The notes below the pieces were generated by a model that made no database searches, was not told the origin of the DNA, and was given only the letters and a program-made list of their open reading frames with translations. DNA of 64,000 nt from Falsiroseomonas selenitidurans. Lineage in GTDB: Bacteria; Pseudomonadota; Alphaproteobacteria; Acetobacterales; Acetobacteraceae. A program made the translations under genes and the position numbers. The first letter of the stretch is position 1, and each line of letters opens with the position of its first letter. The stretch spans positions 1-64,000 of the forward strand of contig NZ_JAAVNE010000017.1 in assembly GCF_012103215.1 (NCBI RefSeq), written 5' to 3'. Shown here in pieces: positions 1 to 10,124 of this stretch.

Positions 1-324
1 GCGGTGCTGCGCGTCGCGGCCTTGGTCGCGGGCTTGGCGGTGCTGCGCGTCGCGGCCTTGGTCGCGGGCTTGGCGGTGCTGCGCGTCGCGGCCTTGGTCG
101 CCGGCTTGGCGGCGCTGCGCGTCGCGGCCTTGGTCGCGGGCTTGGCGGTGCTGCGCGTCGCGGCCTTGGTCGCCGGCTTGGCGGTGCTGCGCGTCGCGGC
201 CTTGGTCGCCGGCTTGGCGGTGCTGCGCGTCGCGGCCTTGGCGGCGGGCTTTGCCGTGCTGCGCGTCGTTGCCTTGGCGGCGGGCTTGGTGGCGCTGCGC
301 GTCACGGCCTTGGCAGCGGGCTTC
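1..324. repeat. 36-bp tandem repeat, nine units
   Basis: Nine head-to-tail 36-bp units begin at 1, 37, 73, 109, 145, 181, 217, 253 and 289. The left six are nearly identical and the right three are more diverged. The array stays in frame with the minus-strand gene, so unit gain or loss changes protein length by 12 residues without a frameshift. It may continue left of the window. Confidence 0.9.
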
Positions 325-515
325 GCCGCGGCCTTCGCCGGCTTGGTGACGGCGCGCGGCGTTGCCACGGCGCGGGCCTTGGTGGTTGCGGGGGCCGGAC
401 GGGCGGGCCGGCGGGCGGTCGTCACGGATTCCCGGCTGCGGGAGTCCGGGGTCTTTGGCGTGCGGGCGATTTCCGCCTCCTCTCCACGAATGCGTCGGGG
501 GTCGCTGTAGCACAA
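1..515 (-). CDS. Lys/Ala-rich 12-residue-repeat protein, N-terminal part (possibly RsfS N-terminal extension)
   Basis: Read on the minus strand, positions 324 to 1 encode nine tandem 12-residue units close to KPATKAATRSTA, preceded by a basic, proline-rich stretch. The composition resembles histone H1-like or AlgP-like tails, which bind nucleic acid non-specifically. The frame is open through the left edge, so the C-terminal part is missing from the window. No ATG is present; TTG at 515 or GTG at 425 are the possible starts, so the start given is uncertain. The gene follows nadD on the same strand. In many alphaproteobacteria the gene after nadD is rsfS (ribosome silencing factor), so the repeat may be an N-terminal extension of RsfS. 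That is inference from gene order only. A stand-alone histone-like protein is the alternative. Confidence 0.5.
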   Translation of the reverse strand, partial: MCYSDPRRIRGEEAEIARTPKTPDSRSRESVTTARRPARPAPATTKARAVATPRAVTKPAKAAAKPAAKAVTRSATKPAAKATTRSTAKPAAKAATRSTAKPATKAATRSTAKPATKAATRSTAKPATKAATRSAAKPATKAATRSTAKPATKAATRSTAKPATKAATRST

Positions 516-569
516 CGCGGCGCCGGATCGACCGTTCGCGATGCCGCAGGCCGTCCGCGCGCCGCTTTT

Positions 570-1187
570 TCAGCGCGCCGCCTGCTGCGCCGCCCGGATC
601 GCGGTGGCGGAGGCCGCGTGTTCCGCCGCCGGGACGAAGCTCCACGGCGCATGCGTCCCCGCCCATCGCGGCGCCGGCCCCGCCAGCAGCGCTCCCGCCC
701 GCCGCCGGTGCCGCGCCAGCCGATGCGCCGCCTGGCTGGCCAGGGCGCGATGCGTCCAGCCTGGCCGCGGCAGCACGGCCAGCGGGGTGCGCGCCGCAAT
801 CTCCGCCCAGCCCTGCCAGCGGGGCAATTGCACCAGGTTGTCGGCGCCGATGACGAAGACGAAGCGCGCCCGCGGAAAGCGCCGGCGCAGCAGGCGCAGC
901 GTCGCCACCGTGTAGCGCGTGCCGAGCGCCGCCTCGATTTCCGTCGCCCGCACCCGCCGCCCATCGGCGATCCGCTGCGCCGAGGCCAGGCGCTGCGCGA
1001 AGCTGCCCATGCCCTGCGCCGGCTTCAGCGGGTTGCCGGGCGAGACCATCAGCCACACCTCGTGCAGCCGAAGCGCCCGCCGCACCGCGCGCGCCACATG
1101 CAGATGCCCGGCATGGGCCGGGTTGAAGCTGCCGCCAAGCAGGCCGATGCGCCGGCGACGGCGGTCGCCCCAGGGATTGATGCTCAA
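570..1187 (-). CDS. nadD: Nicotinate-nucleotide adenylyltransferase
   Basis: NadD transfers AMP from ATP to nicotinate mononucleotide, giving deamido-NAD in NAD biosynthesis in the cytoplasm. The 205-residue protein has the nucleotidyltransferase signature GGSFNPAHAGHL at about residues 18-29 and a C-terminal variant (ASATAIRA) of the ISSTxIR motif. Length is normal for the family. It lies downstream of proA and upstream of the repeat protein, matching the proA-nadD-rsfS order seen in related bacteria. The start at 1187 places the basic stretch DRRRRR just ahead of the first beta strand, which is usual for this enzyme. Confidence 0.93.
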   Translation of the reverse strand: MSINPWGDRRRRRIGLLGGSFNPAHAGHLHVARAVRRALRLHEVWLMVSPGNPLKPAQGMGSFAQRLASAQRIADGRRVRATEIEAALGTRYTVATLRLLRRRFPRARFVFVIGADNLVQLPRWQGWAEIAARTPLAVLPRPGWTHRALASQAAHRLARHRRRAGALLAGPAPRWAGTHAPWSFVPAAEHAASATAIRAAQQAAR

Positions 1188-1443
1188 GGATCGATGCTCA
1201 ACGGAGGCGCGCCGTCATCGCCACCGGCTGCGCCGCCAGGCCGATACCGATGGCGGTGTCGTCCTGCCCGATGCGCGCCGGCACCGCCGGCCCTGGCCGC
1301 GCGGCACTTCCCCCGCGCCATCCGGGAGGAGCGCCGCCACGGCGGCAGGCCTGGCGGCGAAGGCGGCTGCGAATCCGGCGGTCTTCATGGCGCCAATCCT
1401 CCGGCCCCGATTGAAGCCGCCCGCCCCCGTCGCGCGCAAGACG
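1188..1443. other. nadD-proA intergenic stretch, no supported gene
   Basis: This 256-bp stretch separates two same-strand genes that are often adjacent. A minus-strand ORF from 1398 begins like a signal peptide (MKTAGFAAAFAARPAA), but the sequence then becomes arginine-rich. A more protein-like segment (ARIGQDDTAIGIGLAAQPVA) lies in another frame near 1212-1290. It may be a frameshifted small gene. I cannot support a product. Confidence 0.3.
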
Positions 1444-2772
1444 TCAGGGCCGGACCTGGCCCTGGCCGATCACCTGGTAGCGCCAGGTGCAGAGCTGTTC
1501 CGGCCCGACCGGGCCGCGCGCATGCAGCCGCCCGGTGGCAATGCCGATCTCCGCGCCGAAGCCGAATTCGCCGCCGTCGCAGAACTGGGTGGAGGCGTTC
1601 CACATGCCGACCGCGGAGCCGAGGCTGTCCAGGAAGTGCTGCGCCACCGCGGCGTCTTCCGTGATGACCGCCTCCGTATGCTCGCTGCCATAGCGGGCGA
1701 TGTGGTCCAGCGCCTCCTGCACGCCTTCCACCACGCGGATGGAGAGCATGGCATCCAGCCATTCGGTCTGGAAATCCGCCTCCGTCGCCGGGGTCAGCTC
1801 CGGCAGGATCGCCCGGGCGCGTTCATCGGCGCGGAAGTCGCAGCCGAGTGCGCGCAGATCGTCGACCAGCGCGGGCAGCAGCTCCGCCGCGATGGCGGAA
1901 TCGATCAGCAGCGTCTCGGTGGCGCCGCAGACGCCGGTGCGGCGCATCTTGGCGTTGGCCAGCACGCTGCGCGCCATGGCCGGGTCGGCGGCGGCATGGA
2001 TGTAGGTGTGGCAGAGGCCCTCCGCATGGGCCAGCACCGGCACGCGCGCTTCCTGCTGCACCCGCGTCACCAGCCCCTTGCCGCCACGCGGGATGATCAG
2101 GTCGATCAGCCCCGCCGCCCCCAGCATGGCGGCGACGAAGCCGCGATCGGCATCGGGGGCCACCTGCACGGCCGCGTCCGGCAGCGCCGCGGCGCGCAGG
2201 CCGGCCACCATGCAGCCATGGATCGCCGCCGCGCTGCGCAGCGATTCGCGGCCGCCGCGCAGGATCACCGCGCTGCCCGCCTTCAGGCAGAGCGCCGCGG
2301 CATCGGCGCCGACATTCGGCCGGCTTTCATAGATCATGCCGATGACCCCCAGCGGCTGCGCCACGCGGCGGATCAGCAGGCCGTTCGGCCGTGACCATTC
2401 CGCCAGCACGCGGCCGACCGGATCGGGCAGCGCCGCCACCTCCTCCACCCCGCGTGCCATCGCTTCCACCCGCGCGGGCGTCAGCGCCAGGCGGTCGCGG
2501 AAGGCGGCGGAAAGATGCGGTGCATCCGCCAGGTCCAGCGCATTGGCGGCCAGCACCACCTCCGCCCGCTGGCGCAGCGCGGCGGCGGCGGCCAGCAGCG
2601 CCGCGTCGCGCTGCGCCCGCGGGGCCATGGCCAGGCTGCGCGCCGCGCGGCGCGCCGCCGCCGCCGCCGCGGCCAGCGCCTCGGCCGGGGAGGCCGGCGG
2701 CGGGAGGGCATTCACAGCCGCGGTCTGTCGGGTGGCATCGGCATCGATGGGGGCACGGGCAGCGGCGGTCAT
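1444..2772 (-). CDS. proA: Glutamate-5-semialdehyde dehydrogenase (gamma-glutamyl phosphate reductase)
   Basis: ProA reduces gamma-glutamyl phosphate to glutamate-5-semialdehyde with NADPH, the second step of proline synthesis after ProB. The aldehyde-dehydrogenase-type protein shows IYESRPNVGADAAALCLK, the catalytic-cysteine segment MRRTGVCGATETL and the C-terminal TQFCDGGEFGFGAEIGI stretch. The start MTAAARAP at 2772 gives 442 residues; the longer reading frame to 2832 adds only an unconserved arginine/proline leader. Unlike many relatives, proA here is separated from proB by about 3.4 kb holding four other genes. Confidence 0.95.
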   Translation of the reverse strand: MTAAARAPIDADATRQTAAVNALPPPASPAEALAAAAAAARRAARSLAMAPRAQRDAALLAAAAALRQRAEVVLAANALDLADAPHLSAAFRDRLALTPARVEAMARGVEEVAALPDPVGRVLAEWSRPNGLLIRRVAQPLGVIGMIYESRPNVGADAAALCLKAGSAVILRGGRESLRSAAAIHGCMVAGLRAAALPDAAVQVAPDADRGFVAAMLGAAGLIDLIIPRGGKGLVTRVQQEARVPVLAHAEGLCHTYIHAAADPAMARSVLANAKMRRTGVCGATETLLIDSAIAAELLPALVDDLRALGCDFRADERARAILPELTPATEADFQTEWLDAMLSIRVVEGVQEALDHIARYGSEHTEAVITEDAAVAQHFLDSLGSAVGMWNASTQFCDGGEFGFGAEIGIATGRLHARGPVGPEQLCTWRYQVIGQGQVRP

Positions 2773-3013
2773 GGCGGCATCTCCTGGCCGCCAGAGGTAG
2801 CGCGCGCCCGGCGGGGAGGGAAGCGGCGCCACCCTGCCGCCACCGCGGCGGGTTCAATCGACCTCACGCCCCCGTGTCATCGCCGCCGATGATGGCGGCG
2901 ATACGGCTGCCGGATTGGCTGGGCACGAAGGCGGGCACTATCTGGGGCGTAACGTCGAAGCCACCCGCAGCGAAGCGCCTGGCAGAGACAGAGACGTGTT
3001 AAGGAATACCGAA

Positions 3014-3373
3014 ATGACCCGCAACAATCGAATCGTCCCCGCTTTGGCCGCCGCCGCCCTGCTGAGCTTCGCGGTGCCGGCCCTGGCCGACGGCTATTCT
3101 TACCCGCGCGTGGTCGGGACTGGCGAAAATGCCTCGATCGACTACGGCGATGCCCCGCTGCAGAATGTGGTGGGCGGTGGTGCCGTCTCCTACACGGTTT
3201 CCGCCAGGGGCACCTGGAGCATCCGCCACCTGGAGGATCGCTTCGCCCAGCCGGCGCGCCCCGGCCAGGTACCGGTGACCATCGGCTCCGGCGAGAGCAC
3301 CACCACCGTCTGGGTGCCCTCGGGCACCGACACCACGACCGTGGCCCTGTTCAACGGCTTCAACGGCGGCTGA
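3014..3373 (+). CDS. Small secreted protein, tandem paralogue 1
   Basis: This 119-residue product starts MTRNNR and has a clear Sec signal peptide (LAAAALLSFAVPALA, cleaved near residue 24). The mature part carries PRVVGTGENASIDYG, NVVGGGAVSY and TIGSGESTTTVWVPSGTDTT. The next gene has the same layout (PRVVGSGENASVEYG, NIVGGGRV, TVGSGENTRTVWVPAGTD), so the two are a tandem duplication. I do not recognise the family. It is probably periplasmic or exported. The ORF could be extended upstream to 2915, but the signal peptide fixes the start at 3014. Confidence 0.75.
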   Translation: MTRNNRIVPALAAAALLSFAVPALADGYSYPRVVGTGENASIDYGDAPLQNVVGGGAVSYTVSARGTWSIRHLEDRFAQPARPGQVPVTIGSGESTTTVWVPSGTDTTTVALFNGFNGG

Positions 3374-3417
3374 GCGGAAGGCGGCAGCACGCCGCCCACC
3401 CCCGGCCTGCCTTTCCC

Positions 3418-3434
3418 GGCCGCCCGAGGCGGCC
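3418..3434. terminator. Hairpin between the two secreted paralogues
   Basis: GGCCGCC and GGCGGCC form a 7-bp stem around a CGA loop. No T-run follows. It sits 25 bp upstream of the second gene's start, so it could attenuate read-through or simply separate the two messages. Confidence 0.4.
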
Positions 3435-3458
3435 GTTCAGAGAATGAGGATGAATGAG

Positions 3459-3815
3459 ATGACCCGCTTCAATCGCTTTGCCACCGCCCTGTTCGCCGCC
3501 GGCGCCCTGGGCTTCGCCGTGCCGGCCCTGGCCGAGGACGGCTTCCCCCGCGTGGTCGGCAGCGGCGAGAATGCCTCCGTCGAATACGGCGCGGCGCCGC
3601 AGCAGAACATCGTCGGTGGCGGCCGCGTCACCGTCCGCGAGGATGCCGATGGCTCGGTGCAGCTGCGCCATGCCGATGACCGCTACGCCCAGCCGGGCCG
3701 CCAGGGCGTCCAGGCGGTGACGGTCGGCAGCGGCGAGAACACCCGCACCGTCTGGGTGCCCGCCGGCACGGATGCCGCGACGGCGCAGCGCCTCGCCAAC
3801 GGCTTCCAGGGCTGA
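3459..3815 (+). CDS. Small secreted protein, tandem paralogue 2
   Basis: This 118-residue protein starts MTRFNR with signal peptide LFAAGALGFAVPALA. It is collinear with the gene ending at 3373 over its whole length, sharing PRVVG-GENAS, N-VGGG, R-AQP and GSGE-TVWVP-GTD blocks. Its mature region is more acidic and arginine-rich than its twin (REDADGSVQLRHADDRYAQP). Function is unknown. Paired motifs TGENAS/TIGSGES recur inside each protein, hinting at an internal repeat. A start at 3444 (MRMNEMTRF) is possible but places extra residues before the signal peptide. Confidence 0.75.
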   Translation: MTRFNRFATALFAAGALGFAVPALAEDGFPRVVGSGENASVEYGAAPQQNIVGGGRVTVREDADGSVQLRHADDRYAQPGRQGVQAVTVGSGENTRTVWVPAGTDAATAQRLANGFQG

Positions 3816-3821
3816 ACCGGG

Positions 3822-3847
3822 GCGGGCGATCCGCAGGGGTCGCCCGC
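3822..3847. terminator. Bidirectional terminator candidate between convergent genes
   Basis: GCGGGCGA and TCGCCCGC form an 8-bp stem with a 10-nt loop, located exactly between the stop codons of the rightward secreted-protein gene and the leftward ABC gene. It lacks a long T-run. Confidence 0.5.
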
Positions 3848-3852
3848 TTCGC

Positions 3853-5358
3853 CTATCTCGGCAGCCGCAGCCCGGCGAAGCGGATGATGCCGTCCGGGTT
3901 GGGCACGAAGCCTTCCACGCCGCGGCGCATCGCCCAGAACCAGCGGTAGTGGTACAGCATCAGGTAGGGGCGGTCCGCCATCCACAGTTCCGCCGCCTGG
4001 CGGTACAGCGGTTGGCGTGCCGCCGTTTCCGTCACCGCGCGGGCCTGCGCGAACAGCGCATCGACCTGCGGGTTCGAATACTTCCCCCGGTTGAGGAAGC
4101 CGTTGGAGGCGACCCAGGGGGCGATGTTGCCATCCGGATCCGGCCGGCCGGACCAGATGTTCAGCGACATCTCGAAATCGCCGCGCTGCGTCGCCGCCAC
4201 CAGGGCCGCCGCCTCCATCGTCTCGATGCTGATGTCGAAGCCGGCCTCCGCCGCCATCGCCTGGATGATCTGCGCCACCTGCGCCTCCACCGGCTGGTTC
4301 GGCACCTTCAAGGTGAAGGCGACCCGCTCATGCCCGGCTTCGCGCAGCAGGGCGCGGGCGCGGGCCACGTCGCGCGGCAGCGGCGCCAGGTCGGCGAAGT
4401 GGTAGGCGGTGCCGGGCGGCTCCGGCTGGTTGTTGGCGGTGAAGCGGCCCTCCAGCGCCACCTGGTTGATGATGGCGCGGTCGATGCTGCGCTCGAAGGC
4501 TTCCCGCACCCGGGCGTCGCTGCCCAGCGGGCGCTGCGCCAGCGGGCCGTGGCCGAGGTTCAGCGCCAGCGTCTGGTAGGCGATGGAGGCACCGGCCACC
4601 AGCGTCAGCCGCGCATCGCGCTCCGCCGCCGGCACGTCCACCGGGGCCACCCGCTCGATCAGGTCGAGCTGCCCGGCGCGCAGGTTCAGCAGGCGAATGT
4701 TGTTGTCCGGGATGGGCAGGAACACCAAGCGGTCCGCGTGGATGTTCGCGGCGTTCCAATGGCCGGCGAACTTCTCCATCTCGATGCGGTCCTGCGCCAC
4801 GCGCCGGGTCAGGCGGAAGGGGCCGGAGCACACCGGATCCTGCCCGATCGCGGCGCCGCGCGGCAGCACGGCCGGCGCCAGCATCATCCCGGCGCGATCC
4901 GCCAGCACGGAGAGCAGCGGCGCGTAGGGCTGCGACAGCACCAGGCGCACGGTGCGCGCATCCGGCGTCTCCACCACGCTGACCTGGGCGAGTTCGGTGC
5001 GCCGGCGGCTCTCGCGGGCGGTGCGGTAGCGGTCCAGGTTCGCCTTCACCGCCGCCGCATCCACCGGCGAGCCGTCGTGGAAGTGCGCGCCCTCGCGCAG
5101 TGTCAGCGTCAGGGCACGGCCATCCGGCGCCCATTGCCAGGCGGTGGCCAATTCCGGCTGGAACTGCAGGTCCGGCCCGACATCGACGAGCTTGTCGCAG
5201 AGCGCGGCGAACACCACGCGCTCCACGAAGCTGCTGGATTGTGCCGGGTCCAGCACATTGGGATCGGCGCCGATGCCGATCCGCAGCGTGGTCTGGCCGA
5301 GCGCCGGCGCGGCCAGCAGCGGCAGCAGCAGGGCGGCGAGGCGAAGCGGGTGCGACAT
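3853..5358 (-). CDS. ABC transporter substrate-binding protein, peptide/nickel (SBP_bac_5) family
   Basis: A 501-residue periplasmic solute-binding protein with signal peptide MSHPLRLAALLLPLLAAPALG. The mature N-terminus TTLRIGIGADPNVLDPAQSSSF is typical of family 5, as are LVDVGPDLQFQPELATAW, LREGAHFHDGSPVDA and the C-terminal block YSNPQVDALFAQAR. Such proteins capture di- or oligopeptides or other solutes for a DppBCDF-type importer. No permease or ATPase genes are adjacent, so it is an orphan here or serves a transporter elsewhere. Ligand cannot be deduced. Confidence 0.9.
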   Translation of the reverse strand: MSHPLRLAALLLPLLAAPALGQTTLRIGIGADPNVLDPAQSSSFVERVVFAALCDKLVDVGPDLQFQPELATAWQWAPDGRALTLTLREGAHFHDGSPVDAAAVKANLDRYRTARESRRRTELAQVSVVETPDARTVRLVLSQPYAPLLSVLADRAGMMLAPAVLPRGAAIGQDPVCSGPFRLTRRVAQDRIEMEKFAGHWNAANIHADRLVFLPIPDNNIRLLNLRAGQLDLIERVAPVDVPAAERDARLTLVAGASIAYQTLALNLGHGPLAQRPLGSDARVREAFERSIDRAIINQVALEGRFTANNQPEPPGTAYHFADLAPLPRDVARARALLREAGHERVAFTLKVPNQPVEAQVAQIIQAMAAEAGFDISIETMEAAALVAATQRGDFEMSLNIWSGRPDPDGNIAPWVASNGFLNRGKYSNPQVDALFAQARAVTETAARQPLYRQAAELWMADRPYLMLYHYRWFWAMRRGVEGFVPNPDGIIRFAGLRLPR

Positions 5359-5414
5359 GGCGCGGATCCTCGGGCAGGGGCGCCCGGAAGTCTGCGCGAT
5401 CGCGCCGGGCGGGC

Positions 5415-6134
5415 CTACCCGGAAAACGCTGGCCGGCCCCGCTGGCGGTAGTGCTGAACGGTCTCGGCCTGGATCAGCAGCTGCTGCATCATCTGCTCCC
5501 GCCCCATGCCAAGGCCGGCGAGCACGCCATGCGTCTCGAAGCCTTCGGTCACATGCGCGAAATTCGCCATCTGGTACGGGCCCGAGAGCCCGCCACCGAA
5601 GCGGTTGGCGGTGAGGCTGAGCGCCTTGGCGAGCTGCAGATAGGTGAAGCGTCGCACCGCGCGAAAGGGATTGCCGCTGCCGATCATGGCGCCTTCCATG
5701 AGCCCGCCGAAGCTCTGGTTCACCTCCGCCTGGACCAGCAGCAGGCGCACCAGCGTGCCGTAGGGAAGCCGGTTGTCATCCTCCGTGCCCAGGGCCTGCA
5801 CCCGGCCCCTGCTGAACAGATGGTCCACCTGCCAGCCGGGCGGCACCCGGCCAGGGCGGAAGCCGAAATGCTGCTCGACGAAGCGCAGGAAGGGGGCGGT
5901 GTAGCCGCGCTGCCGCGCCGGCAGCCAGAGTTCGGCATGACCCTGCCGCTGCACCACCAGTGCGGTGTCGTTGCCCTGGCCCGACAGCGTGCGCACCACG
6001 CCCTGGCGCTGCGCGGCCAGGCTTTCCAGCGCGTCGCGGCTGATGGCGGCGCAGATGCACCAGCCAGAGTCGACGAAGGCATGCACCACGGCGCGGTTCT
6101 GCGCCGCAAGATAGGTGGATAGCGCCTGGGACAT
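5415..6134 (-). CDS. Conserved hypothetical protein, 239 aa
   Basis: I do not recognise a family. The protein has no signal peptide or membrane segment. Features visible are an N-terminal half rich in Trp/Cys (SGWCICAAI), a WQVDHLFSRGR stretch that faintly recalls HNH-type histidine contexts, and a glycine-rich segment NRFGGGLSGPYQMANF. It lies 52 bp downstream of proB on the same strand and is probably co-transcribed with it. Confidence 0.55.
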   Translation of the reverse strand: MSQALSTYLAAQNRAVVHAFVDSGWCICAAISRDALESLAAQRQGVVRTLSGQGNDTALVVQRQGHAELWLPARQRGYTAPFLRFVEQHFGFRPGRVPPGWQVDHLFSRGRVQALGTEDDNRLPYGTLVRLLLVQAEVNQSFGGLMEGAMIGSGNPFRAVRRFTYLQLAKALSLTANRFGGGLSGPYQMANFAHVTEGFETHGVLAGLGMGREQMMQQLLIQAETVQHYRQRGRPAFSG

Positions 6135-6185
6135 CCGCCTTGCTCCCGCAGCCGGCCGCGATCATGCGGTCGTGGGCACGGCCGC

Positions 6186-7313
6186 TCAACCGCCCAGCAG
6201 CACCAGGTCGTCCCGGTGGATGATCTCGTCCCGGCCGCGCCAGCCGAGGATGCCCTCCAGCGCCTCGCTGCGATGACCGGCGATGCGGGCGGCGTCCGTC
6301 GCGTCATAGGCCACCAGGCCGCGCGCCAGCTCGTGCCCCGCCTCGTCGCGCACCGAAACCGGGTCGCCGCGGCCGAAGCGGCCTTCCACGGCGCGCACCC
6401 CGGCCGGCAGCAGGGAGGAGCCGCGGCCGAGCGCCCGCGCCGCGCCCGCATCCACCACCAGCACGCCGAGCGGCGCCAGGCTGCCGGCGATCCAGCGCTT
6501 GCGGGCGGATCGGCCCTCGCCTTCGGGCAGGAACCAGGTGCTGCGCGCGCCGTCCTGCATCGCCTGCAAGGGCCGGTCCCGTGCCCCGAGCGCGATGGCC
6601 ATGGCGCAGCCGGCGCCGGTGGCGATGCGCGCCGCGATCAGCTTGGTGCGCATGCCGCCGGAGGAATAGCCGGGCGGCGGTTCGCCGCCCATGGCCATGA
6701 TCTCCTCCGTCAGATGCGCCACCACCGGGATATGGGCGGCCGACGGGTCGCGCTTCGGGTCGGCGGTGTAGAGGCCGTCGATGTCCGACAGCAGCACCAG
6801 CGCATCCGCCTCCACCATCTCCGCCACCCGGGCGGCCAGGCGGTCATTGTCGCCGAAACGGATTTCTGCTGTGGCCACCGTGTCGTTCTCGTTGATCACC
6901 GGGATGCAGCCGAGGCCGAGCAGGGTGTTCAGCGTGGCGCGGGCATTCAGGTAGCGGCGGCGATCCTCGCTGTCCTCCAGCGTCAGCAGCAGCTGCGCGG
7001 CGTTGAGCTGCACGGCGGACAGCGCCTGCGCCCAGGCGCCGGCCAGGCGGATCTGGCCGACGGCGGCGGCCGCCTGCTTCTCCTCCAGCCGCAGGGTCTT
7101 CTTCCGGGTCAGGCCCAGCGCGTGGCGGGCCAGCGCGATGGCGCCGGACGACACCAGGATCACTTCCGCCCCCCGGGCGCGCAGCGCCGCCACATCCTGC
7201 GCCACGCCCGCCAGCCAGGCGCCGCGCGGCGTGGCGGTGGCCGGGTCCACGACGAGGGCGGAGCCGATCTTCACGACGATGCGCCGCGCGGTGGCGAGGG
7301 AGGGGGCGAGCAT
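6186..7313 (-). CDS. proB: Glutamate 5-kinase
   Basis: ProB phosphorylates glutamate on the gamma-carboxylate, the first and usually proline-inhibited step of proline synthesis. The 375-residue protein has an amino-acid-kinase domain (about residues 1-255: [53 protein letters not shown]) and a C-terminal PUA domain (about 280-365, [22 protein letters not shown]). It follows obgE by 8 bp on the same strand. Confidence 0.96.
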   Translation of the reverse strand: MLAPSLATARRIVVKIGSALVVDPATATPRGAWLAGVAQDVAALRARGAEVILVSSGAIALARHALGLTRKKTLRLEEKQAAAAVGQIRLAGAWAQALSAVQLNAAQLLLTLEDSEDRRRYLNARATLNTLLGLGCIPVINENDTVATAEIRFGDNDRLAARVAEMVEADALVLLSDIDGLYTADPKRDPSAAHIPVVAHLTEEIMAMGGEPPPGYSSGGMRTKLIAARIATGAGCAMAIALGARDRPLQAMQDGARSTWFLPEGEGRSARKRWIAGSLAPLGVLVVDAGAARALGRGSSLLPAGVRAVEGRFGRGDPVSVRDEAGHELARGLVAYDATDAARIAGHRSEALEGILGWRGRDEIIHRDDLVLLGG

Positions 7314-7321
7314 GCCGGCGT

Positions 7322-8709
<1,388 letters not shown>

Positions 8710-8739
8710 GGTGGGGGTTCCTTATCTGTCGCCAGGGGT

Positions 8740-9057
8740 TCAGGCGGCCGCGATGCCGGAGATGCGGAGAACCGTCTGCATCTGGCGATGGCCATTCTTG
8801 CGCCGGCTGTTCTTGCGGCGGCGCTTCTTGAAGATCAGCACCTTGTCGCCGCGCGTCTGCGCTTCGACCACGGCGGTGACGGTGGCGCCCGGCACGGTCG
8901 GCGCGCCGAGCGTCAGCCCGGCTTCGCCACCGACGGCCAGGACATCGTGGAAGGTGATGGTGGCGCCGGGCTCGGCCTCGAGCTTCTCGACGGTCAGCAC
9001 GGCGTCCTGGGTGACGCGGTACTGCTTGCCGCCGGTGCGGATCACTGCATAGGTCAT
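8740..9057 (-). CDS. rplU: 50S ribosomal protein L21
   Basis: A 105-residue L21 with [21 protein letters not shown] at the start and the basic C-terminal [16 protein letters not shown] tract followed by TVLRISGI. First gene of the rplU-rpmA-(obgE-proB) operon, downstream of the promoter at 9201-9230. Confidence 0.97.
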   Translation of the reverse strand: MTYAVIRTGGKQYRVTQDAVLTVEKLEAEPGATITFHDVLAVGGEAGLTLGAPTVPGATVTAVVEAQTRGDKVLIFKKRRRKNSRRKNGHRQMQTVLRISGIAAA

Positions 9058-9200
9058 GGTGCGCGCTCGGGCTTTCGGAGGTCCGGTGCTGCTGGGCGGG
9101 TTCGCCCGGACTGTTCAGGGTTGTCACCCCAGGGCTGTTGCCCCCGAGGCGCTGCCAGCCTTGCCCGGGCGGATGCCGCCTGGGTGACCGGAGGGCGCAG

Positions 9201-9230
9201 CGTATAGCGGGCGGGTTGGCGCAGAGTCAA
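9201..9230 (-). promoter_or_regulatory. Sigma70-type promoter for rplU-rpmA
   Basis: On the minus strand TTGACT (9230-9225) and TATACG (9206-9201) are separated by 18 bp. They lie about 145 bp upstream of the rplU start, leaving room for a long 5' leader. They are the only good paired hexamers I see between tRNA-Ser and rplU. Confidence 0.6.
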
Positions 9231-9291
9231 CGGTTGGCTGCAGGGAGGTTGCGCCGCGTCGGCTGTCTGTCTATACGGCGGCACCGCCCGC

Positions 9292-9816
<525 letters not shown>

Positions 9817-10107
9817 ATGCGACAGACCAGAGACACAGAACGGCGATGGATCGTTTTGGGAGAAGATGGCCGATACGTTACTTTAGGACGCGCAACGGAC
9901 CCGACCGCCGAAGAAATTCAAGCGTCAGAGGAGGGTCTCCGAGCGCAGGGCTTGGCTGGTTGGGTCGCCGTAATGGAAGGCAACCCCTACGTCGGTCGTA
10001 TGCCTGCCTTGCTCCAGGTTCGAGCCTTGGGCTCTCCCACCAGGGAATTTTCGGACGCTTCGAGAATGCTGCTGGCGAACCTCAAAGCGCAGCGAGAAAA
10101 GTACTAG
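9817..10107 (+). CDS. Small hypothetical protein related to the prophage ORF at 46536
   Basis: A 96-residue product whose RRWIVLGEDGRYVTLGRA and LRAQGLAGWVAVMEGNPY segments match RRWIILAQDGRHVTMGRA and LAAQGLAGWLATLDGNYW in the prophage gene at 46536-46817. The two are clear homologues. This copy is less GC-rich and has a different C-terminus. Function is unknown. Its presence beside tRNA-Ser suggests a relic of a related phage or element. The start at 9817 keeps the shared region near the N-terminus. Confidence 0.65.
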   Translation: MRQTRDTERRWIVLGEDGRYVTLGRATDPTAEEIQASEEGLRAQGLAGWVAVMEGNPYVGRMPALLQVRALGSPTREFSDASRMLLANLKAQREKY

Positions 10108-10124
10108 TAGATCCCGCAGCGTTC

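Noticed and set aside
4..510. Plus-strand ORF of repeated AVLRVAALVAGL
   Set aside because: It is the antisense of the lysine-rich repeat gene; the minus-strand reading gives a basic histone-like composition that fits known proteins, while the plus strand is an artefact of GC-rich repeats.
1215..1398. Signal-peptide-like ORF between nadD and proA
   Set aside because: Only the first 16 residues look natural; the rest is arginine-rich and coding signal moves to another frame. Insufficient for a gene call.
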